Source: Pedosphaera sp. (GTDB taxonomy: Bacteria; Verrucomicrobiota; Verrucomicrobiia; Limisphaerales; UBA9464). From it: a stretch of DNA of 27,070 bases. Positions 7,480-16,175 of the stretch are shown in pieces. The notes beneath the pieces were generated by a model that was not told the DNA's origin, ran no database searches, and saw only the letters and a program-made list of their open reading frames with translations. The stretch covers positions 1 through 27,070 of the forward strand of contig SIAZ01000011.1 of assembly GCA_009695405.1 (NCBI GenBank), written 5' to 3'. Position 1 is the first letter of the stretch. The number at the start of each line of letters is the position of its first letter. A program made the translations under genes and the position numbers.

Positions 7480-10400
7480 ATGCGTTCACAGACTGCTCAT
7501 CGTGTACCTTTAGCCTCCTCTTTGGCGGCCCTCCTCGCCCTTGCGCCCCCTCTTTCTGCAGAACACAAACTTGGCCCTCAACAAACATCGTTCAAAGCTC
7601 CTAAAATTGCCGCCGCTTCCGATGAAGGCTTAAAGGCAATTAAACGTTTCTCCTATCCCGCCGGTTGGAAAGCCGATCTTTGGTCCTCTGAACCCGATGT
7701 GGCTCACGGTGTTGCCTTTCACGTCGCTGATGATGGGCGTGTCTTTGTTGCGGAAAGCTTCCGCGCTTGGCATGGGGTCCCAGATATTCGCGGAATTATG
7801 CCTTGGCTCGATGAAGATCTGGCCTGCCGCTCGGTGGATGACCGTCTCGCAATTATGCAACGGAATCTTAAACCAGAGGAAATGGCCGGCTACTTCCTCA
7901 ATACCGAACGTGTTCGGCTTCTTCGTGATACCAAAGGCACCGGTAAGGCCAATGTTTCAACGGTCTTCGCCGAAAACTTTGCTACCCCTCTCGATGGCAT
8001 TGCATCCGGTGTCTTTGCTCTCGGTAAAGATGTCTTTTTTGCTAATATCCCTAATGTTTGCCACCTGAGAGACGGTGATGGCGATGGCATCGCCGATACC
8101 CGACGCAGTATCATCTACGGTCATGGAATCCGAGTCGGATTCCTCGGTCACGACCTCCATGGGTTGGTCTTCGGTCCGGATGGTAAACTCTATTTCTCCA
8201 TCGGCGACCGAGCCTCAATGCTTAAAACGGAAGGTCACACCGTCGGAACTCCTGATGCTGGAGCCGTCTTTCGCTGCCAACCCGACGGTTCAGGTATGGA
8301 AATGGTCTATATGGGCCTCCGTAATCCTCAGGATCTGGTGTTCGATGAGTGGGGAGATCTGTTCACGGGTGACAACAATTCCGACGGTGGCGATCAGGCT
8401 CGCTGGACTTGGCTAGTCGAAGGCGGTGATAGCGGATGGCGTATTGGATGGCAATTTCTCGAGGGAGGTAATGCCCCAAATCCTCGCGGTCCTTGGAACT
8501 CGGAAAAAATGTGGTATCCACAAAACGACCTCCAACCCGCCTACATCACTCCGCCGATCAAAAATATTACCTCGGGCCCCAGTGGGGTTAGCTACTACGA
8601 GGGCACAGGCGCGGGCCCTGAATGGAACGGCACCTTTACCCTCTGTGACTTCCGCGGCAGCTCCAGTGGGTCTGGTCTTTGGAAGTTCAAACTTAAACCA
8701 AAGGGAGCCGAGTTCGAAATCGTTGGGGATGAGAAATTTATCTGGTCGGTCAATGCTACCGATGGCCATTGGGGCCCTGACGGCGCCTTTTGGGTGCTAG
8801 ACTGGTACGATGGCTGGGAAGCGGTCGGCAAAGGTCGCATTTACAGCTTCAGCGATCCCAAATTCGCAACCTCAACTCTCGTCACAGAAACTCGATCCCT
8901 CCTCGCCCAAGGCTTTACCAGTCGAACTACGGGGGATCTCTCCCGATTGTTGGCTCACCTCAACTACCGAGTCCGCCTCGGTGCCCAGTTCGAACTCGCC
9001 GCGCGCAATGAAGACAAACCTCTTCTCAAAGCCGCTCTCTCTGGTAAGACAATACAAAGCCGTTTGCACGGTATTTGGGGCTCTGGCCAAATTGCTCGCG
9101 CTTCTCGGAATACAACTCGACCCGAGGTCAAAATAAAGATCCTCGAACGTCTTATTCCCCTCTGTGCCGATCCTGAACCGCGCGTTCGGACCGTGGCCGC
9201 TCGAGTGCTCGGCGATGCCGCTTATGGGCGCGCTTATTCTGCACTCCTCCAACTCACTACCGACTCCGATCCTCACACGCGGGCCCTCGGAACGATTGCC
9301 TTCTCCAAACTCGGTCGACGCGAATCCATCCCTGCCACTTTCGCTCTCCTCGCCGACAATGCCGACAGGGATCCCTACCTACGACACGCCGGCGTCCAAG
9401 CCTTGCTCGGTGCAAATGATATCGATGCTCTTCTTAATCAGGTAAAGCATCCCTCCGAATCGGTTCGCTTAGGTATCGTACTCGCTCTTCGCAAATTAGA
9501 GCGAAATGAAATCGCTCTCTTCCTCAATGACGCCTCTCCCAAAGTCGTCACCGAGGCTGCCCGCGCTATCAATGATCAACCGATTACCGGTGCTATAGAG
9601 GCTCTCGCCAAACTCATCACCCAACCCGCTACCGACAACGCTCCCCTCCTCCGTCGCGTTCTCAATGCGAATTACCGCTTCGGCACTCCGGCCACAGCAA
9701 ATGCACTCGTCAAGTTCGCTGCCGTGGCTTCGGTTCCTGAATCTCTTCGCGCCGAAGCCCTCGATGCTCTGGCTCTCTGGCCTTCCAATCCCGGTCGTGA
9801 CCGCGTCACTGGACTTTGGCGCCCAACCGCTTTTGCCCGCAATACCGCCACCCCGAGCGACGCCCTTAACCCCTCGGCCGTCAACCTTCTCACCACGACT
9901 CCCAATAAAGTCCGCGCCGCTGCTGCCCGCGCGGTTGGCACTCTTAAGCTTACTCAAGCAGGCCCCTCCTTGGCCAAACTCATCATTGAACAACAGGCCG
10001 ATGGTGCCACCCGCGCCGATGCTCTACGTGCCCTCTCTCTTCTTCAAACTGCTGACTACGCCGAGGGGTTGGCCGCAGCATCTAAAGATCCGGACGAAAA
10101 GATCCGCAGTCTCGCCACTAAACTCGCTATCGAACAACCTCCGATTACTCAAAAAGCCACGCCATCAAAAGCCGCAACCGCCGCAACCGCCGCAACCGGC
10201 CTAACCACGCTAGAATCGGTTCTTATCTCCGGCACTTTGATCGAAAAACAGGGTGCTTTAGCTACCCTAGCCGGACTTCCTGGTATGGAAGTTGACGCCC
10301 TGATCACCGCTTGGATGAACCGAGTTCTTGCGGGGACTGTGCCCGCCGAACTTCAACTCGACGTCCTAGATGCAGCCGCCAAACGTCCCATGTTAAAGCC

Positions 10401-10890
10401 GCTCTTAGTAAAATACGAAACCGCTCTCGATCCTAAAGACCCGACAGCTCGTTGGAAAGTATCGCTCGTCGGAGGCAATGCTGAAGAAGGTAAAAAAATC
10501 TTCGCAGAACGAGCCGAAGTGAGTTGCATTCGTTGCCATAAAATCAGTGGAGAAGGAGGAGAAGTCGGACCAGAACTTACTGGATTAGGCAAGAAAAACG
10601 GACGTGCTTATCTCCTCACCAGTATCGTGTTTCCCAATGCCTCTATTGCTCAAGGTTTCGAAAATATCCTCGTCACTCTCAAGGGCGGGCAAGCTTATGC
10701 TGGCATTATCAAATCGGAGTCAACGGATGAACTCCTGCTAAATTCGCCGGAGGATGGATTGGTGAAAATCAAAAAATCAGAAATTCAAAGCAGAGAAAAA
10801 GGTTTGTCAGGAATGCCTGATGGCTTTGGTGAGCTGCTTTCGGGTCAAGATCTACGTCATCTCATCGAATACTTGGCCACCTCCGAATAA
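7480..10890 (+). CDS. PVC-type membrane-bound dehydrogenase/HEAT-repeat/cytochrome c fusion protein
   Basis: This 1136-aa exported protein has three parts. First is a beta-propeller 'membrane-bound dehydrogenase' domain (about 40-430) with YPAGWKADLWSSEPDVAHG, HGLVFGPDGKLYFSIGDR, an acidic DGDGDGIAD loop and GLRNPQDLVFDEWGDLFTGD. Next is a long helical HEAT-like region (about 480-960), with PEPRVRTVAARVLGDAA as an example. Last is a haem-binding domain with C1016-I-R-C-H1020 and the downstream methionine-rich SGMPDGFGELLS and LRHLIEYLA. These are hallmarks of proteins abundant in Planctomycetes and Verrucomicrobia, thought to oxidise sugars or alcohols and pass electrons to the haem; this is family knowledge and the substrate is not shown. 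The start at ATG 7480 is chosen because MRSQTAHRVPLASSLAALLA is a signal peptide; the frame is open to 7399, inside the preceding terminator. Confidence 0.87.
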   Translation: MRSQTAHRVPLASSLAALLALAPPLSAEHKLGPQQTSFKAPKIAAASDEGLKAIKRFSYPAGWKADLWSSEPDVAHGVAFHVADDGRVFVAESFRAWHGVPDIRGIMPWLDEDLACRSVDDRLAIMQRNLKPEEMAGYFLNTERVRLLRDTKGTGKANVSTVFAENFATPLDGIASGVFALGKDVFFANIPNVCHLRDGDGDGIADTRRSIIYGHGIRVGFLGHDLHGLVFGPDGKLYFSIGDRASMLKTEGHTVGTPDAGAVFRCQPDGSGMEMVYMGLRNPQDLVFDEWGDLFTGDNNSDGGDQARWTWLVEGGDSGWRIGWQFLEGGNAPNPRGPWNSEKMWYPQNDLQPAYITPPIKNITSGPSGVSYYEGTGAGPEWNGTFTLCDFRGSSSGSGLWKFKLKPKGAEFEIVGDEKFIWSVNATDGHWGPDGAFWVLDWYDGWEAVGKGRIYSFSDPKFATSTLVTETRSLLAQGFTSRTTGDLSRLLAHLNYRVRLGAQFELAARNEDKPLLKAALSGKTIQSRLHGIWGSGQIARASRNTTRPEVKIKILERLIPLCADPEPRVRTVAARVLGDAAYGRAYSALLQLTTDSDPHTRALGTIAFSKLGRRESIPATFALLADNADRDPYLRHAGVQALLGANDIDALLNQVKHPSESVRLGIVLALRKLERNEIALFLNDASPKVVTEAARAINDQPITGAIEALAKLITQPATDNAPLLRRVLNANYRFGTPATANALVKFAAVASVPESLRAEALDALALWPSNPGRDRVTGLWRPTAFARNTATPSDALNPSAVNLLTTTPNKVRAAAARAVGTLKLTQAGPSLAKLIIEQQADGATRADALRALSLLQTADYAEGLAAASKDPDEKIRSLATKLAIEQPPITQKATPSKAATAATAATGLTTLESVLISGTLIEKQGALATLAGLPGMEVDALITAWMNRVLAGTVPAELQLDVLDAAAKRPMLKPLLVKYETALDPKDPTARWKVSLVGGNAEEGKKIFAERAEVSCIRCHKISGEGGEVGPELTGLGKKNGRAYLLTSIVFPNASIAQGFENILVTLKGGQAYAGIIKSESTDELLLNSPEDGLVKIKKSEIQSREKGLSGMPDGFGELLSGQDLRHLIEYLATSE
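10171..10197 (+). repeat. Three tandem copies of a 9-bp repeat inside the dehydrogenase gene
   Basis: GCCGCAACC is repeated three times in frame, encoding Ala-Ala-Thr three times. It lies in a linker between the helical repeats and the following helical segment, so changes in copy number would only lengthen or shorten a flexible spacer. Confidence 0.85.
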
Positions 10891-11008
10891 TCTTATTCGC
10901 TTGAATCAGGGTGTAGCTCATAATAACGGGCGCTTGAATCGGCCTCGTGCTTCACCTTTCCTAAGGATCACATCCTAGCCCATCTCATTGTTACCTCTCA
11001 TCGTTCGC

Positions 11009-11914
11009 ATGCTTCCCACGGATTATATTAAACGACTGCGGCAGATCGAAGTGCGTGCGCGAATTATTAGCGAACAATTGATGGGCGGACGAATCCCTAG
11101 TGTCTTCAAGGGACGAGGAATGGACTTCGCCGACGTTCGCGAATACGTCCCGGGTGATGATGTCCGCCGAATCGATTGGAATGTCACCGCGCGCTTACGC
11201 AAACCTTTTATCAAACGTCATGTCGAAGAACGTGAGTTGGTGGTGATGCTCCTGATCGACCTTTCCGCGAGCGGTCACTTCGGCACGGCAATAGGTCCCG
11301 ATGCCCCAGAATCCAAGCGCGAACTGGCCGCCATCCTTGCCGGAGCTCTTGCCTTCAGTGCGGTCCGTGACGGTGATCGCGTCGGGGCTATTCTCTTCAC
11401 CGACCGGGTCGAAAAATACATTCCCCCTCGCAAAACTCGGGCTCATGTCACCCGACTCCTCCACGCTCTTCTCTTCACCACTCCAAAGAGTTCCGGTACC
11501 GCAATCGCATCGGGTCTGAATTTTCTCAATAACTTGTTTCGCAGACCCACTCTCGCCTTTGTTTTGTCGGACTTCCAGGAAACCGACGACGCCGATTGGA
11601 CGCGCCGACTTAAATCCACAAACCAACGTCACGAGGTGATCGCCCTTCGGTTAACCGACCCGCGGGAATTGGAATTACCCAACATCGGTATCGCACTACT
11701 TGAAGATGCAGAATCTGGCGAGGTCGTCGAAGTCGATACTGGCGATCCAAAAGTCCGCGACGCTTGGTCCGCGATTGCCAACGAGCGTGCCCTCGAATTA
11801 CGAGCCACTTTCCGCCGCAGTCGTGTCCCCGAATTAGAAGTCCGCACCGATCAACCTTGGACCCAAAATCTCCAACGTTTCCTCGATGTCGCCGCTAAAC
11901 GGAGAATCGCATGA
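11009..11914 (+). CDS. DUF58 (VWA-like) domain protein, first gene of a Bat-type operon
   Basis: This 301-aa cytoplasmic protein has the diagnostic DUF58 motif FKGRGMDFADVREYVPGDD followed by RRIDWNVTARLRKPFIKRHV. A MIDAS-type motif, D-L-S-A-S (LLIDLSASGHF), and a later VLSDFQETDD make up the VWA-like fold. DUF58 proteins are normally coupled to MoxR AAA+ ATPases and Bat VWA proteins and may act as cytoplasmic adaptors; the exact role is not known. I chose ATG 11009 because family members begin just before the YIKRLRQIEVRAR helix; a TTG at 10988 would add seven residues. It is the first of five genes joined by ATGA overlaps. No moxR gene lies upstream, where one would be expected. Confidence 0.9.
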   Translation: MLPTDYIKRLRQIEVRARIISEQLMGGRIPSVFKGRGMDFADVREYVPGDDVRRIDWNVTARLRKPFIKRHVEERELVVMLLIDLSASGHFGTAIGPDAPESKRELAAILAGALAFSAVRDGDRVGAILFTDRVEKYIPPRKTRAHVTRLLHALLFTTPKSSGTAIASGLNFLNNLFRRPTLAFVLSDFQETDDADWTRRLKSTNQRHEVIALRLTDPRELELPNIGIALLEDAESGEVVEVDTGDPKVRDAWSAIANERALELRATFRRSRVPELEVRTDQPWTQNLQRFLDVAAKRRIA

Positions 11915-12444
11915 CCAACCAGCTTCTTATCGAGGATCTTTCTCTAGTGGCACTTCCTGCTTGGTGGGAGAGCCCTTGGATTCTTTTCTCTCTGCCAGTG
12001 CTTGTTGGGATTCTTTTTTACCTAATGACTCGCTGGTGGCAAACCCGTCGTGCCCCCACCCAATCCATGCCGATTACCGAAGCCCCCCGGGTTCACGAAG
12101 AATTTCTTCGCCGCCTCCAAGCACTACGAGACCGCCGCCCCTCCATCGAAGCTTATCCGCTGGGAATCGAGGTAAGCGAAATTTTGCGAGGCTACTTGGA
12201 AGCTCAATTTCGTTTCGATATCCGCTATCAAACCACTCGCGAATTCCTCACTTCGGTCGCTTCGGATTCTCGATTTACCTCAGAAAAACGAGAGGCTTTA
12301 GCCGGTTTCCTGCAACACTGTGACGCCGTCAAGTTTGCCAACCAAAACCCCTCAGGCTCTGAACAGGATGGTCTACTAGATACCGCCGAAAAGGTGATCC
12401 GCGGGAACTCACCTTCACCGCTTAAAACCGAAGGAAACCGATGA
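11911..12444 (+). CDS. DUF4381-like single-pass membrane protein
   Basis: This 177-aa protein has one clear N-terminal transmembrane helix (about 18-41, in WWESPWILFSLPVLVGILFY) followed by a basic stretch. The cytoplasmic helical domain contains VHEEFLRRLQALRDRR, SEILRGYLEAQF and TTREFLTSV. The pattern LxxxxPxxxxAxxxxxxLRxYLexrF...TTxEfL matches DUF4381-type proteins that sit between DUF58 and VWA genes in Bat operons; this match is from memory of the family. It overlaps both neighbours by ATGA (11911 and 12441), implying tight translational coupling and probably fixed stoichiometry in one membrane complex. No catalytic motif is seen. Confidence 0.78.
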   Translation: MTNQLLIEDLSLVALPAWWESPWILFSLPVLVGILFYLMTRWWQTRRAPTQSMPITEAPRVHEEFLRRLQALRDRRPSIEAYPLGIEVSEILRGYLEAQFRFDIRYQTTREFLTSVASDSRFTSEKREALAGFLQHCDAVKFANQNPSGSEQDGLLDTAEKVIRGNSPSPLKTEGNR

Positions 12445-13394
12445 CGGACCTTGGCCATATCGAGTTTCTACATCCGTGGTTCCTCGTCGCTTTACTCATA
12501 CTACCACTCCTCGCTTGGTGGCGAAACCCCAAGGGCCCGATCCCAGCATTAGTCGTTCCCACGCTGACTCGACGTGCCCATCTAGGGACGCCAGTTCGCC
12601 GCCACCGAGGTGTCTTTTCTTGGACTTGGCCTCTGATTCCCCTCGCATGCTTCATCTTGGCCTTGGCTAGGCCACGCCTGCCTCGTGGTGACACGCCGGA
12701 TCCCAGCAAAGGCATCGATATTATGCTGACTCTCGATTTCAGCCGATCCATGGCTGAAACTGATTTTCGACTGGAACGTAAACGGGTAAGTCGACGCGCT
12801 GCGCTGGAAGTGGTGACTGAAAAATTTATTGAAGGGCGTCCCAATGATCGAATCGGTATTGTTTGCTTTGCTCGCACTCCTTTTCTCGTGAGTCCACTCA
12901 CTCTTGACCATAGTTGGGCGGTCGCTTCTATGAAACAAACCGATCTAGCCACCGGCACTGGAATTGGATGGGCAGTAATGGCTGCGGGTAATTTTATCCG
13001 CAAAGACAGTGATCGCAGCAAAGTGATGATCCTGATTACTGATGGCGACAATTCCTCCGGCCCAAGGGCCTCGGATGTCGTCAACCAATTGGTCAAAGAT
13101 CGGATTAAAATGTACTCCGTCTTGATCGGCCCTGAAATGGTCACTCCCTCACTCGCTGCAACCCATGATCTCAATAAAGCCTCCCGAGCAACGGGCGGAC
13201 AATTCTTTCAGGCAAATGACACTCGATCACTTCAAGGAATCTATAATTTAATCGATCGTCTGGAAAAACGGGAATTGATCCAAAAAAGGTTCGTCTTGTG
13301 GCGCGAACTCTTTCCTTGGCCTCTCGCTACCGGCGCCCTGCTCTGGTTGACTGGATGGGTCACAAGCCAAACAATCAGAAGGCGGCTCCCATGA
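12441..13394 (+). CDS. VWA-domain membrane protein (BatA-like)
   Basis: This 317-aa protein has two N-terminal transmembrane helices (about 10-27 and 62-78, HPWFLVALLILPLLAWW and WPLIPLACFILALARPRLP), a VWA domain (about 92-270) and a C-terminal membrane helix (WPLATGALLWLTGWVTS). The metal-ion-dependent adhesion site is complete in form: D99-F-S101-R-S103, a Thr/Gly loop (TGTGIGWAV) and D201 in LITDGDNSSG. BatA-type proteins are thought to form membrane complexes with a partner VWA protein and TPR proteins, with links to stress tolerance or envelope maintenance in other bacteria. The start is the ATG of an ATGA junction with the DUF4381-like gene; the end overlaps the second VWA gene the same way. 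Confidence 0.9.
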   Translation: MTDLGHIEFLHPWFLVALLILPLLAWWRNPKGPIPALVVPTLTRRAHLGTPVRRHRGVFSWTWPLIPLACFILALARPRLPRGDTPDPSKGIDIMLTLDFSRSMAETDFRLERKRVSRRAALEVVTEKFIEGRPNDRIGIVCFARTPFLVSPLTLDHSWAVASMKQTDLATGTGIGWAVMAAGNFIRKDSDRSKVMILITDGDNSSGPRASDVVNQLVKDRIKMYSVLIGPEMVTPSLAATHDLNKASRATGGQFFQANDTRSLQGIYNLIDRLEKRELIQKRFVLWRELFPWPLATGALLWLTGWVTSQTIRRRLP

Positions 13395-14443
13395 GATTCG
13401 CACATCCTGAACTTCTCCTTATCGCACCGGTCGCTCTCGCTCTATTCCTTATCGTAAACCGAGTCGGAACCCGTCGAGGTCGTGCTGCTCTGACAACTTT
13501 TGCAGGTGATCCCACCCGAGCTTGGGTCGCCAGTTCTTCGGTAATTTGGCGCAAACGGTTGGATCCAGCCTTGGTCTTCTTCACCACCGTTTGCCTCAGC
13601 CTCGCTCTCGCTCGACCACTCCTTTATCGCACCGACGAACACTCTGAACTCCGTGGTGTCCCCTACTTGGTCGCACTAGATCTCTCAAGGTCAATGCTCA
13701 CACCCGATGTTCGGCCTAACCGCTGGTTCTCAGCCACCAATGCTCTCGCTCGTTTTCTGGAATCAGCGTCATCTGACCGCGTCGGTCTTGTCACCTTCAG
13801 TGGGGTTGCTTACCTGAATGCGCCCCTCAGCTTCGATCCTCGGGCCATCCTATCCATTCTTCATTATACCTCTCCTCTCTCGATCGATATGGATGGGGAA
13901 ACTGCGGGTTCGGACCTCGGTTCAGCGATCGAACGGGCCGGTCGCTACTTTGTCAGCAATGCTATTCAGCCTCGAGTAGTGATCCTCGTCACTGATGGCG
14001 AAGATTCTGGAACTCAGTTACTTGAAGTCGGACGTCGCTGGGCTCGCCAAGGGGTCAAGGTCTGCGCTATTGGTGTCGGCACTCGTGCCGGAGCTAAGGT
14101 TCCTCAGATTAATTATAGCACGCCGACTCTCAATTCCTCAGGACAGGAGGTCATCTCGCGTCTGAATGAAGCTAATCTTAAACGGATCACAGCTCTCACC
14201 GGCGGTCGCTATTACCCGCTCGGTAACCAAGGGGAAGGATTTACCCAACTACGCGAAGAATTTCTCAAACCTCTTGCAGAAACAGCCTCACGACTCAATT
14301 TAAAGAATTATACTGAGGGATTTCAAATCCCACTGTCACTCGCTGTTCTCACTCTTCTGCTGCGCTTTTGTCTCGGTGCTGGACGCTCGGTCCAAATCAA
14401 AAATCTTCCCTCTATCCGACTGATTCCGCCTCTTAAGCCATGA
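13391..14443 (+). CDS. VWA-domain membrane protein (BatB-like)
   Basis: This 350-aa second VWA protein has the same architecture as its neighbour, which suggests an old duplication. Helices lie at about 6-24 (HPELLLIAPVALALFLIVN) and 58-75, the VWA domain at about 90-290 with D97-L-S99-R-S101 and LVTDGEDSG, and a C-terminal helix in IPLSLAVLTLLLRFCLG. The frame is open from 13298, but the ATG at 13391 forms the ATGA overlap and gives the family N-terminus MRFAHPELL, so it is chosen. Upstream residues would only duplicate sequence read as the end of the preceding gene. It probably pairs with the BatA-like protein, with the VWA domains in the periplasm or cytoplasm depending on topology, which the sequence does not settle. 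Confidence 0.9.
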   Translation: MRFAHPELLLIAPVALALFLIVNRVGTRRGRAALTTFAGDPTRAWVASSSVIWRKRLDPALVFFTTVCLSLALARPLLYRTDEHSELRGVPYLVALDLSRSMLTPDVRPNRWFSATNALARFLESASSDRVGLVTFSGVAYLNAPLSFDPRAILSILHYTSPLSIDMDGETAGSDLGSAIERAGRYFVSNAIQPRVVILVTDGEDSGTQLLEVGRRWARQGVKVCAIGVGTRAGAKVPQINYSTPTLNSSGQEVISRLNEANLKRITALTGGRYYPLGNQGEGFTQLREEFLKPLAETASRLNLKNYTEGFQIPLSLAVLTLLLRFCLGAGRSVQIKNLPSIRLIPPLKP

Positions 14444-16020
14444 CTCTCTTCCTATTGTTGGGCGCAGTGCTGATGGGAACCGCCGCCTCACCGCTGGTTT
14501 CTGCCGCAAATCCCCCCATCGATATCTCCTCGTTACAACGCCAATTAACCAACGGTTCAGCGGCCTCTGTCGCGGATATTCTCGGTGCCGCCGCAGAAAG
14601 AGACAGCGGCAATGTTCATCTCAATTACGATCACGGTGTCGCAGCTTATGCCGCCGGTCGGTGGGATGATGCTTTGGTCGCCTTCGATCAAGTGGAAACC
14701 GCCCGCAATCCTCGATTAGCCGCCTTAGCTCGCTTTCAACGGGGTAATGCCGAATTTCAATTGGGAGCCGTGTCTCGCACTGCAAATTTAGACGAGACAA
14801 TTTCACGCTGGAAAGCCTCGTTGGAAGCCTTTACCAGCCTCCTCAAAGACTCCCCAAAAGAGGAACGCGCTCGCCGTAATGAGGTCTATGTGCGAGGTCA
14901 ACTCGCAGGTCTTCTTTTGGAAGAAGCCAAAAAATCCGCTGAGCAATCAAAAAAAACGGGCCAAACTCCGGCTCAACGCACACCTGCCTTACGAAATGCC
15001 TTTGAGAAATTCACCGATGCCAAAGACGTTGTGCCCAATAATTCTGAAGCAACAATGGGGGAAGCGGAAATGCGTCAAGAACTGTCGAGTGCCCTCAAAC
15101 AGGAAGGGATTAAAAATGTCCAAGCACCTCTCTCATTAAAACCCAACCGGCGCGAACCTCGGTTGCCAGATGTCGACGCTTCGCGTTTAGAAAAAGGCCT
15201 AGCTCAACTGGAAGAAAGTGCAGAATTACGCCCCGACGATCCGGAGACAAAGGCAGCCATAGACCAAGCCAAGGAGCGACTGGCCAATGCCAAGGTGAAA
15301 CAGGCAGAAACCTTTTTGGCTCTGGAAGAACTGGTGCCAGTTACCAAAGAAAAACTGGCGCTTCTTCGGATGGCTCGTGAGCAAATAGACAAGGCATTGG
15401 ATCAATCTCCGAAACACGCGGAAGCACTTCAATTAGGCGAGGAAATCGACCGCCGCCTCTCGCAAGTTCATGAAGAAGAAGGTGATTTTCTGGAGCAACA
15501 ATCCCAATTCAGCCCTCAGGAACAACAGGCTATGCAACTGGGTCAAGCCCTCGATCATTTCCAACAAGCGGGCGAGTTGCGACCGGAAGATAAACGCCTA
15601 AAAGCAAAACAACAACAGGCTGAAAACAAGCTCGCTGAAGCCCTCGATAAGTTGGCTGATAAATTGATGCAAAGCCCTGAGGGTACAGAGCCGATGGAAG
15701 TCCAAGCCGCTCGACTTGAGGGCGCGGAACAGGCACTGGGTGAACTACAAGCACTCAAACCTAGTGATCGCACGGCTCAACGAGCAGAACAGGTGGGTAA
15801 AGAACTCGACGGCTTGCGTGAGAAAATGGGGGATAACGGTAAGAAACCCGGCGAAAAACCCGGCCAAGGTCAACCAGGGTCTCTCCCCGGTCAAGGCCAA
15901 GGTCAACAGCCTCAACCCCAATGGATAGGGCAACCTCTTGACGGTCCACCGCGTATCAACCAACCCGGTTCCAAGGGCCAGTCCCCAAAAAATGCGGGCA
16001 AAAATATTCGCGACTACTAA
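14440..16020 (+). CDS. Exported TPR/coiled-coil protein with Gly-Gln-Pro tail (BatC-like)
   Basis: This 526-aa protein begins with a signal peptide (MTLFLLLGAVLMGTAASPLV, cleavage around SAA). TPR-like helices follow (YDHGVAAYAAGRWDDALVAFDQ, FQRGNAEFQLGAVS), and then long charged helical stretches with ALEELVPVTKEKLALLRMA and repeated L-E-Q-A/A-L-Q patterns likely to be coiled coil or further TPRs. The last 70 residues or so are low-complexity Gly/Gln/Pro (GQGQPGSLPGQGQGQQPQPQ). It occupies the BatC/BatE position after two VWA genes and is joined by ATGA. The likely role is a periplasmic scaffold binding the VWA proteins. No large BatD-type protein follows; the unit appears to end here, with no clear terminator. 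Confidence 0.85.
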   Translation: MTLFLLLGAVLMGTAASPLVSAANPPIDISSLQRQLTNGSAASVADILGAAAERDSGNVHLNYDHGVAAYAAGRWDDALVAFDQVETARNPRLAALARFQRGNAEFQLGAVSRTANLDETISRWKASLEAFTSLLKDSPKEERARRNEVYVRGQLAGLLLEEAKKSAEQSKKTGQTPAQRTPALRNAFEKFTDAKDVVPNNSEATMGEAEMRQELSSALKQEGIKNVQAPLSLKPNRREPRLPDVDASRLEKGLAQLEESAELRPDDPETKAAIDQAKERLANAKVKQAETFLALEELVPVTKEKLALLRMAREQIDKALDQSPKHAEALQLGEEIDRRLSQVHEEEGDFLEQQSQFSPQEQQAMQLGQALDHFQQAGELRPEDKRLKAKQQQAENKLAEALDKLADKLMQSPEGTEPMEVQAARLEGAEQALGELQALKPSDRTAQRAEQVGKELDGLREKMGDNGKKPGEKPGQGQPGSLPGQGQGQQPQPQWIGQPLDGPPRINQPGSKGQSPKNAGKNIRDY

Positions 16021-16175
16021 TGACTTCGTTTCCCGCAGGACTCCTTGGATTTTACCGCAAACGGCGATTCTAAAAGAGCTCGATCGAGACTAACCTAGCC
16101 TTAAACTCTGAGACTCTGCCAAAGACTCCACGCCTCCGGAGCAAGCATTAAAGCCGCAACTTTGCCCTAAACCCC

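Noticed and set aside
9496..9993. Long antisense frame inside the HEAT region
   Set aside because: It mirrors the GC-rich third-position codons of the real gene and has no recognisable protein features.
10171..10197. CRISPR or other functional repeat array
   Set aside because: Only three 9-bp in-frame copies with no spacers, lying within a coding linker.
10891..11008. A hidden MoxR gene or tRNA before the DUF58 gene
   Set aside because: The 118-base gap is too short for MoxR and shows no tRNA-like cloverleaf or terminator.
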